Of a stretch of 19,481 nt of DNA, positions 1 through 8,602 are shown piece after piece. The translations under genes and the position numbers were made by a program. Every line of letters begins with the position of its first letter. The first letter of the stretch is position 1. The stretch is from assembly GCA_028565715.1 (NCBI GenBank), contig JAOXYC010177579.1:1-19481 (forward strand). Reading direction: 5' to 3'. This DNA is from Phoronis pallida (Eukaryota; Phoronida; Phoronidae). Below the pieces are notes generated by a model. The model worked only from the letters and a program-made list of their open reading frames with translations. It had not been told where the DNA came from and did not search any database.

Positions 1-412
1 AGTACTGTCTTCCAGTAGTACTTGGATGTATCCTTTTCAACCTAGCCAACTATGACCTGATGAAGATTCGGACTTGTTGTATATATCTGGTGTTCCAAAA
101 AACTTTTGACCATCTTTTTCTCAGCAGTGGAGAAACTGATTTTATTGTCATTTTCCACTGAGTAGCCTCAGGCTCAAGGTAAAAATTTGCCAAATTTCAA
201 AGAAAACATGAGGACTGGGGATTTATCAAAGGGAGGGGGGTTTCGTGCACAGTATAATGTGCTTTTAGATTTGCTCAGTGTCTATAGAGACTGTAAACAT
301 TGTTTATGTGCTTTTTAACAGATTGCTAATAGCAATTATTAAAATAATTAAATAAAAATACTTGAGACCATTCAATCGATTTCTTAACATCAAAATCAGT
401 TATTGAGCTCAG
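1..412. other. SACM1L intron (5' part of window)
   Basis: No Sac1-like peptide is found in any frame upstream of the first exon, and the stretch ends in an AG acceptor at 411-412. It is therefore read as the 3' part of an intron whose upstream exon, coding the N-terminal Sac1 region, lies left of the window. It is AT-rich and contains no repeat that I recognise. Confidence 0.7.
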
Positions 413-3400
413 ATCATGTGCCATGAAAGGTAACTTATTCAACTATGCCCTGATATCCCGGCGTAGTTGTTACCGAGCAGGTACACGGTATTACATCAGA
501 GGTCTCGATGCTGAAGGACATGCTGCTAACTTTGTTGAAACTGAACAGATTCTGGAATATGAGGGACATCGCTGCTCATTTGTACAGGTCAGTATTTGAT
601 GGTCTCTTATGTTGAATCACTGTATTTGTCACTTATTTTTAGACTGGTTTGTTTTAAGTATGGCTTGGGGGTTTACCTATGTTTCCTGGTCTCAATCACA
701 TTCTTTCCTCTAAAAATGCATACCATACATCGTGTATAAAACTACTAACTTATGGATTGCAGCATTTAGGCTTGTTTCTACAAATTGATAATTTATATTC
801 AGTAAATAAAAGGTCAGAAAATGATATCCTGTACTGCTATTTGAATTGAGCCCAAACCATGGCTGCTTAAAAACGAGGCAAACATTCTCAATTTGACATT
901 CTAGGCACAGCAGATAAGGTGGACATAAGACTAGGATACTGGAGGCAAATTCTTTGCTAGGGACATTTACTAGCATCAAATATGGGTTTTTGTTCTAATT
1001 TTCTTAATTTTTCTTTTCAGACAAGAGGCTCCATTCCACTGTACTGGTCACAGAGACCAAACCTGAAATACAAACCAACACCAAGGATACATGACAATGA
1101 ACACGTAAGTCAGACTCAAGACTAGCAGGTTTTTCATTGGCTAATGACAGTGATCTATTTCACAAATTTAAATAGTTTTGTCTGTGGACTGCAAATTGGT
1201 TCTTGGGTTCATATTTTTGGTACTTTCACAAAAATTTGTTTGGAATTAAAAAATCATCAGAAATGCTTTCGAAGTATTTTCAGTTTTCATAGAATATGAT
1301 ATTGAGTTATATCTATAGAATTTTAAACTAGCTGTCAGTAAAATGATGAACCAAGCTATCATTTGATGTAATTTACCGGGTGGGCAACTTTTAGTATGGC
1401 AAATAAAGTTTATTTTCTTGTAGAAAATATGTTTGTGTATCATTCTTCTTCTCTGTTTTTCAGATTCAAGGCTTTAACAGTCATTTTACCAGTCAGATCT
1501 ACAATTATGGAAAGCAAGTGCTAATCAACTTGGTGAGAAATATTGTCATCCAATAATGGATATCCATAAGCTTTAAAGTTGAAGTGCCAGTGTCTTGATG
1601 GTTGCTGTTTATTGATCAATTGCGTGATATTTTTTTAGGAAACTCTTCAGAAACAAACCATTCCATTGGCAAATCTTTTAGACTTACAAAAGTGGCAGTT
1701 AAATTAGAGCATTGTGTGCAAAGAAAATTTTTAACTATGCACAAAATTAATCTGACATGATTCGACTCTTTTGCAGGTTGATCAAAAAGGTGTAGAAGAC
1801 AGGCTTGAAAAGGCTTTTCATTCTATAGTTGATGATTCCAATAACGATTTTATCAAGTGAGTTTACCAGCTTTTCTGTCCGGTAGATTATTCAGCTACTT
1901 CAACAAAACTCATGATCATAAACAATCATATTTTATTTAGTTTATTTTTTTACTAATTGTGTATCAGTGTGTCAAATATTGACTGCTTGTACTTTAGTGC
2001 TTGTTTAACCAGATTGAATCAATGAAAAAAAAATGTCAAATGTACAAAAATGTTGTTTAAATTCTTAATCTCAAATATCATAGTTCATGAAAATAAATGC
2101 ATTAATTCCACGGATTTGTGATTTTGTCAGGTGTTAAAAGTTGGAAGTATTGGATTTTCCATAAAGGAAAACGTAAATTCATGAAAGTTCATCCGGTTTG
2201 AATTAATTCTTGAACCGGGTTGAACAGGTTGTCATTTAAAATTCTGTCTACAACCCCTGCCATAAAATTCATCATTTATATCGTGTATGTTTACAGATAC
2301 ATAGCGTTTGATTTCCACAAAGAGTGTAGTAAAATGAGGTGGCATCGTTTATCCTTGTTAATGGATCAACTGGAGGAGGACCAGCGGTCACTAGGGTGAG
2401 TGGGGTCATACCAAATATTGTAATATTTAACACAAATGTACCTCTACCTTTACTCACAAAATCATTGTATGGATTTTATTTACAGTGAATGGTTTCCATT
2501 CTATTATAGTTCAATGGAATTCTTTTTCTCACATGAAACCAAATATTTGAACTTACTAGTTATTTTTTTCAACAAAACATGATAGCACCAAATGTCACTA
2601 CCTGGTGACATCTAGGTATGCATACAGAAGTGTGCCGTCATTATTTATGGAAATGCACTCGCGCTGTGGATATTGTATTAGAAGATGTACGGTGTATAGT
2701 ATTGCATTCATGCACGGTGTATACCGTAGTATAGCATGAATGATTCGTTTTGGATGTAACATACATTTTCACGTAAGAAACGTTAATTGTCTTTCAGGTA
2801 TTTCATGATTCTGCGTGATAAATCAGTACTGAGTCAACAAGAGGGAGTCTTCAGAACAAACTGTATGGACTGTCTAGATAGAACTAATGTAGTGCAAAGT
2901 CTGCTGGCTAGGAGAAGTCTGCAGTATCAATTAGAGGTAGGTGTAGCAAATGAGTGTCTGATTTTGGTTGAAGGATATTATTGTAAGAGCAAACTTCTTA
3001 GACCTACAATTGTGTTCTGTTATAATTCCAGTAGTTACAAGTTAACATAACTTTTCTAATTTGAATAGTTTAGAAAACAGACTGGTTGTAAAAATGAGAC
3101 TAAAGCTGGCCCTGAATTTCGGTTCGTTCAGCAATCAAATAACAAATTCAGCTGTGGAAATAAGATTTATCCTGATAATTTAGCTCAGCTTTCTTTTAGA
3201 TATAAAAGAACATTAATTTATAAAAGAAAGCTAAATGTAGGCATTGATTTTATTTCAACAGCTGTAGTTAAAGATTTTTTGACTAAGATGCAGGTTAATT
3301 ATGTTCATCAAAGGACTCATACACAAAATTTCTAGTTGATTTGAATTTTGACCCCAGATCCTCACCAACAAGGAGACAGTATCTTTAAAGAAAAAATTGT

Positions 3401-5969
3401 TTTGAACTTTTTTCTGCAACAAAAATCACTATCAACCAATTTTAACGTTTTGTTGTGATGTGCAAAGAAATTCATCTTTAGTTGAAACTGCCGATTCATA
3501 ATTTTCAATTTTCAAACCATATATTATCTTAAATCTTTATTGCTATCCTCAACAGAAGCTGAATGTATTACAAGCTGGTGAACGAGTGGAAGACCAAGCA
3601 GACTTTGAATATATCTTCAAGAATGGTGAGTAAAAGAGAATCTCTATGTCTAACAAACATGTCAATTCATTCATAATGTGACTAACTTGTGTCGAAGGTA
3701 GTCTTGTTCTTAATCAAATCACATGCTGAAATTTCATCCATTTATAGCCCATGTATTTTGCAATAAAAAAAAGAAATTTCTATGACTATGTTTCTCACTG
3801 TCAAAAAACATGAATATTGGATACAAATTGACAATTTAACGATTTAAAATGTGGAGGGTGAAGGCACACCCAATGTTTGCCCAATACACTGTCTCATATT
3901 TGTTGATTTTAATGTTGTTCGCACTACCCATAATTGAAATATTCTTTATTATATATAATTTTCCATATTTGAGATCCTGCTGCTATATTGCCGAGCAACC
4001 CATGCACATTTTTTCTTATATCTCACATTTCTCTTAAAACCAATTTTGAATAAATACCCCTGAAGCTGATCAGAACTCTCCCCATTTTCCTCTTACAGTG
4101 TGGGCTGACAATGCCAATGCTATATCAGTACAGTATGCAGGTACAGGTGCACTCAAGACAGACTTTACCAGGTAGGAGGTATTAATGTGGGGTCTTCGCA
4201 AAATGGATTTCTTATAGTGCGTTAAAAAAAAAATTACATTGCTTTTTCAGAATTTCTTTCGTTTTTAGCATGGGAGTATTCAAGACTAGTCAGTTGTGGT
4301 ACTATTTGAAGCATATTAGATGCATAAAATCAAATAACGTCTACCTGAATCTTTAACAAGGCTAGAATATGTATTGTAAACTTGTATAACTTGTGTGGTC
4401 CAATAAATGAGTCTATGATACAAGGCCTTGGTTCAGGATTCAAAATGTTTGAATTTAAATGTTAAAACATGACTTGTGCTGTTCAATTTTAGTTAGCATT
4501 CCGAGCATACTGATAATGACATGCATGACTCGCGTTAAATCAGTAGAATACAGCAATTGAAATTGATTATACTAGTTTTGTCTTTTTCATTATTATTCTT
4601 TTGTTTTGTAGAACTGGTAAGAGGACAAGGTATGGTCTACTCATGGATGGTTATAACTCAGCTGTACGATACTATAAAAATAACTTCAGTGATGGCTTCA
4701 GACAGGTAAGTACTAAGTGCCAAAACCCTCCATCTTGTAAAACATGTATAATATATTCTATCTGCCGAATTCTTTCTTCCTTGGAAATCAGATTTTTTTT
4801 CCTCTACTGAAACACACACATTCCAGTTAAAAGATGTTTAAATGTACATCAAGACAAGGCTGAACTCAGTGGGGGAGTTGCAAGGAACTCTAAACCTTTG
4901 TTTTATAACAATATAACATTGTTTATTAACTTGATTATTGCAGGATTCCATTGATCTGTTTCTTGGTAACTATATGGTTGATGAAAACGAGGGCTCATCT
5001 ATAACATGTCCACTACATGTCCGTCGTGACTGGAAATTCTATGCCGTATGTATTGCTTTTTTTGAGTGGACAAACGCATTATAAATATTTCTCGCATGAA
5101 AAATTTTGTTTGCCTGCTATCGTGGATAAAGATTTTAGTATAAATTCCGTGCTACATTATACCATTCATTTCACTTATGGATTGATGAACATTAATTTAA
5201 ATCTCTTTTGCGAAATCAACTTGTGCAAGATCCTATACTATTCATTACAATTTAAAAGTAAACGACTTTTGCATTTACAAAACTCAAATTGTATAATAAA
5301 ACTTTTTTCAGATGCCAGTTATTTGCCTGATTGCTTTCGCAATGTTTACAATATGTCTTCTTATGCCTGATGGTAAGGAAATTTGAAATAGGAATTATTA
5401 CTCTTTATAAATTATTTCTTAGTTCTTAAATTTTTAAAAGTAGATTGAACTAATTTTAAAAAAGTTTAAAAAAAAACACTATTCTTGACATATATTTATC
5501 TTTATGTCTCCGACATGATGTTGATTTATTTTTGCGGGATGAATTAACTCACTGTTGAGATTGCCAATCCCCAGTAAATGGAGGAAATACATTAAAATCA
5601 GGTGCTATTGTGCCAGAATCCAAAAGAACAAAATGTCCATTTGGCAGCTATGAACGAAACCACCACAGTGGTTTTATGTCATTCGAAAAAAATCATTTCT
5701 GTCTCAATTCATGTTTTGTTTATAGAATTGACGTAAGAGCAATGGTTCATAAACAAGGACTCTACATTCTGAAATTCACATCAAAGTGATCATTTATTGC
5801 ATTCTTATAATTATTTCTATATTTTTCAGAGAACTTTGGTGAGCAGCTTCTCTATCTGTTATTTTGGAGTGGAGCAACAATAGGAACTCTACTACTCATG
5901 TTCGTTTTTGGAACAGAATTTGTAGACAGGCCAAAACTAGCCCAGGCCAAAGTCCTGAAGACAGAATAA
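413..5969 (+). CDS. SACM1L: Phosphatidylinositol-3-phosphatase SAC1, 3' twelve exons (partial, 5' end outside window)
   Basis: Sac1 is an integral membrane phosphatase of the ER and Golgi that dephosphorylates PtdIns4P and other monophosphoinositides. Coding exons seen: 413-587, 1021-1104, 1464-1532, 1777-1856, 2297-2395, 2798-2936, 3556-3625, 4099-4171, 4612-4705, 4944-5045, 5312-5372 and 5830-5969 (stop TAA). All have GT-AG borders and compatible phases, giving 394 residues, about the length expected from this point to the end of vertebrate Sac1. Recognisable blocks include [51 protein letters not shown] and [20 protein letters not shown]. The catalytic loop [10 protein letters not shown] lies at residues 190-199 of the fragment, with Cys191 and Arg197 forming CX5R. 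Two hydrophobic helices, at about 329-346 and 353-376, match the C-terminal membrane anchor. The tail ends AKVLKTE, with Lys at -3 but not at -4 or -5, so the dilysine COPI signal reported for mammalian Sac1 is not complete. Identification is from remembered family motifs and is firm. Confidence 0.96.
2705..2742. repeat. Nested short hairpin in SACM1L intron
   Basis: CATTCATGC (2705-2713) is the exact reverse complement of GCATGAATG (2734-2742). Between them ACGGT (2714-2718) pairs with ACCGT (2723-2727) around a GTAT loop. This gives a stem of 9 plus 5 pairs with a one-sided 6-base bulge. It lies about 55 bases upstream of the exon holding the Sac1 catalytic loop. No function is known, and a chance palindrome is possible. 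Confidence 0.4.
3149..3264. repeat. Imperfect long inverted repeat (hairpin) in SACM1L intron
   Basis: The left arm starts CAGCTGTGGAAATAA at 3149. The right arm ends with TTATTTCAACAGCTG, closing at 3264 (14 of 15 pair). Nearer the centre, AGCTTTCTTTTA (3187-3198) pairs perfectly with TAAAAGAAAGCT (3221-3232). The arms are about 45-50 bp and the loop about 22 bp. The hairpin directly abuts the dispersed repeat ending at 3388, so the two may be parts of one fold-back element. Confidence 0.6.
3265..3388 (-). mobile_element. Partial copy of the TTAA-ended fold-back element family
   Basis: Read on the minus strand from 3388, the sequence starts TTAAAGATACTGTCTCC. It then follows closely the left arm of the element at 18204-18456, including near-identical stretches around CAAAATTCAAATCAACTAG and GTATGAGTCCTTTGATGAAC. 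Similarity becomes patchy after about 3300 and fades near 3262. The copy sits in a SACM1L intron in the orientation opposite to the 18 kb copy. The TTAA at 3385-3388 marks one terminus. The other terminus is unclear and may be replaced by the adjacent hairpin. Confidence 0.65.
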
Positions 5970-6038
5970 AGGGTTTATAGTGCTATGTAAATGTGCAATG
6001 AAGATGTGATCATTCGTATTGTAAATAATTGTATTTAA

Positions 6039-6049
6039 ATTAAATTAAA
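6039..6049 (+). terminator. Candidate poly(A) signals for SACM1L
   Basis: Two overlapping ATTAAA hexamers lie at 6039-6044 and 6044-6049, about 70-80 bases after the SACM1L stop. A canonical AATAAA follows at 6158-6163. Either could direct cleavage, giving a short 3' untranslated region. Which one is used cannot be told from sequence. Confidence 0.5.
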
Positions 6050-6644
6050 GTCATATCTAAGAATTTGCCGTGGAGAAGTTACTGTATTGTTATTCAATTA
6101 CAATGTAGAAACAGAAATTGTAAGCAGGGTGTTTTGTCAGAGGGAGCCAAAAACATTAATAAATTAATAATTATGGAAAGTGACTGTCGACTGATTTATA
6201 AATAATACTAACATTTTGTTTTGAGTAAAATTAAATTTTGTTAAAATGACTTTCTCCGACAGTAAATATACAAAACTTGATGAAATTTCAAATGATATGA
6301 GCAGGTCATGAAGTTTTAAAGAAATATATTCGTGATCAATGGAGCAAATCTGATCTCTTCCAAATTTGTTAAAAGCAAGGGTTCTAAAACGTTTTGTCAC
6401 TCTTACCTTTTTAATCTGATTTGCATTAAAATCAACATACATTTCGAGAATTTGGAATGTTTTTGAGGGAGTTAATGTACCAGTCGAAACTTAATAAAAG
6501 TGTAAAATCACAAAATAATGTTATTATTCCTAATCTAAAGACCCAGTTTTCTTCTTTATCCTAATCCTCAATATTAAAGCCAAAATAATCTGTTTTGATA
6601 TCATTACATGATAAATGAGGATGAATACAATGCACATCACACAT

Positions 6645-6800
6645 TAGTCTCCCACAGCCCGGCTCAGCGGCTGGTCTGTTCTAACAGCGCGATAAGCGAG
6701 TCTTGTTGATGACGTCACTCCACTTAAAGTCAATTGTAACTCGATCCCCCGCGATTGATACAGTCCCTCGACCTGAGTCGAAGAGGCTGGAGTTCAGTCT
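6645..6800 (+). mobile_element. 156 bp insertion flanked by a 10 bp target-site duplication, possibly tRNA-derived SINE
   Basis: CATCACACAT occurs exactly at 6635-6644 and again at 6801-6810, bracketing a 156 bp segment that is visibly GC-richer than its surroundings. This is the signature of an insertion. Near its start, CGGCTCAGCGG (from 6660) resembles a Pol III A box. ACTCGATCC (from 6739) resembles a B box, though the spacing is wider than in a true tRNA. The ends, TAGTCT and CAGTCT, show only weak inverted similarity. A SINE is favoured, but a Mutator-like MITE with 9-10 bp duplications is an alternative. It is too short to code for a protein. Confidence 0.65.
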
Positions 6801-6863
6801 CATCACACATACACTCAACTGATCATGTTTATAAACATACATAATGCAGAAAAAATTCAAATA

Positions 6864-6885
6864 TTTATTTACAAAAATATTTATT
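6864..6885 (-). terminator. Candidate distal poly(A) signals for SLC35C2
   Basis: On the minus strand two AATAAA hexamers occur (complements of TTTATT at 6864-6869 and 6880-6885). They are followed in the minus direction by GU-rich sequence (complement of about 6800-6840). Use of this site would give SLC35C2 a 3' untranslated region of about 1.7 kb containing the hAT-like element. Nearer alternatives are the AATAAA complements at 8152-8157 and 8043-8048, both inside that element. Confidence 0.4.
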
Positions 6886-7837
6886 CATGGCATTTCCAAC
6901 AACATTATTTTCTCACTATTAATAATTTCAATCAACTGATATCTAACAACAAACATCTTCAATAGGAAGATTGCGAATCCGTGAAATATTTCACCACAGA
7001 TTTTGTAAACAGTTTGCAAAATCCATGATTTCACACAGAATGTGTTATATATATAATGCCCACACCATCTTCTGGTAAAATTTTGAAATTACCTCCTATC
7101 TGAAAAAATAAAACTAGCAACAGGGTTTGTGTTGCAGTCAAAGTTATGATAATTTTGGTATGTATTATTCATAATGGATACCAAATTGATCCAATTTATT
7201 ACATTATTGTCAACAAATTTAAGGCAGAAAATAAACTTTTAAATAATAGTGTGTTTGTCTATGGAAGTCCAGACTTATTTAATTTCACAATATGAAAACA
7301 TTAAAACAACATAATAAATACTATCCCAAAATGCTATTAGTCTTGTCACTCTTTTCAATGATAATAACAGAGTAGATTAATATGGCACATGCAAAAACAA
7401 GTTATTGGTGCTTTCAATGGCAAAATGTATTATTGATACCTGTTTACATCCCCCATTGTCAATTTGAATGTATTTGGAAATCAGAAAATATCACTTCCTT
7501 CATTTTGAAAATACGTTTGGTTTCAAAACGTCTAAATAAATTTTGCATTGTGAAGAAAATGCCAAGAGGTCATGAGGCATTTGCTTGGGTATCAGCCCTA
7601 AGCGTTGATTTTTATATACAATGCATCGTGCGACTACTATTAAGGGTAAACAGAACATATATGTCAGAGGGAATAAAAAGAAGCAATAATCAATTGATTC
7701 GTAGCTTATATTATCAATTTACAAGTTAATATTTAATATCATTCATTGAGATTGAAAATATTCATTTCAAATAATTTCATAAAACAAACCTTCAATAGAT
7801 GGTCTACATTCAAAATCAAGCTATCATTGACTAGAAT

Positions 7838-8225
7838 CAAGAACCCATCACCTTAGAATATATCACTGAGGTGTCAACAGTGGCACAGCCTAGAGCTTTC
7901 ATAAGCAGTCAGTAGATGGCGCATGTTGACTTTACTACAATCTGATTGGCCCAGATGGCAAATTTCAACTAATGCGCCACCAAATGTCGCTTGGAATAAC
8001 TGCTACATAAGGAGAGAGCTCAGGCCGAAGGTGATGTATCGATTTATTACGAATTCACTTATTTAACAATCGACTATTGTAATGAAACTTTCAGATCAAT
8101 TAAAGAATCCCTCGAACTCTAATTTTATGCTAAAAAACCAGAGAGTTGTGCTTTATTTTAAAATATATCGTCAATTTTAGTGCAGCGCAGCCTGCGCAGT
8201 TGTAGATTCTAGGTGATGGGTTCTT
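7838..8225. mobile_element. 388 bp hAT-like MITE with terminal inverted repeats
   Basis: ACTAGAAT is present exactly at 7830-7837 and 8226-8233. Between these copies the ends form inverted repeats: CAAGAACCCATCACC reads in from the left, and the right end reads the same on the other strand (AAGAACCCATCACC, then AGAAT). An 8 bp duplication with short inverted repeats is typical of non-autonomous hAT elements. The exact boundary is ambiguous by one base, because the right copy could include or exclude the first A. No coding capacity is seen. Confidence 0.8.
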
Positions 8226-8389
8226 ACTAGAATACCATGCCTTGTAGTCTATCTTTGAATGACGACAAATTAACATAAATTTTAAAATTCAACAATACTA
8301 ACTTCTAGTTTTTGTAGTTAAAGCATTATCTACCAACATTAAACAGTATTTGATCTGATAGTGAGTGTTAATAAGATCAAATGAGTTTT

Positions 8390-8541
8390 GCTTCTATAGG
8401 TCCCCCCAAAATAATTAAAATAAGACTAAAAATCTGCACCCCCTGGAGAATTGCACACCTTGAAACTGTGCAACCCCTGTCTGGCCCGCCCCCCAAAACT
8501 AAAATGGGCCCCCCTAAAATGAAATCCTGGATCCGCCCCTG
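8390..8541 (-). mobile_element. Solo terminus of a second hAT-like element
   Basis: On the minus strand the stretch starts CAGGGGCGGATCCAGG at 8541, an end sequence common to many animal hAT-type MITEs as I remember them. It continues with runs of G alternating with A/T-rich DNA to about 8390. No matching opposite terminus or target duplication was found, so this looks like a truncated or decayed copy. The left limit is approximate. Confidence 0.5.
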
Positions 8542-8602
8542 ACAACTGAAAGGTCAAGTCATATCCTTTGATTTTCTACAAATTAATTAAAACACTATTT
8601 CT

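Larger units (their letters stand above)
5970..8602. other. Intergenic region between convergent SACM1L and SLC35C2
   Basis: The two host genes point towards each other, with stop codons at 5967-5969 (plus) and 8603-8605 (minus). The interval therefore contains both 3' untranslated regions and any spacer between them. It carries poly(A) signals on both strands and three transposon-like pieces (6645-6800, 7838-8225, about 8390-8541). An open frame at 7382-7729 (plus) has no recognisable domain, no splice context and the composition of AT-rich noncoding DNA, so it is not called as a gene. Confidence 0.7.

Noticed and set aside
2175-2225. Inverted CCGGTT and AACCGG words near 2193-2218
   Set aside because: The arms are only six bases, with no flanking duplication or extended pairing. 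This is expected by chance.
5017-5370. 117-codon open frame overlapping the end of SACM1L
   Set aside because: It runs from the end of one SACM1L exon through an intron into the next. The conserved Sac1 peptides and the GT-AG borders at 5045/5046 and 5311/5312 show the spliced reading instead.
7382-7729. 115-codon open frame on the plus strand between the two host genes
   Set aside because: It has no recognisable domain, signal peptide or splice context, and its AT-rich composition matches the surrounding noncoding DNA. It lies antisense in the probable SLC35C2 3' untranslated region.
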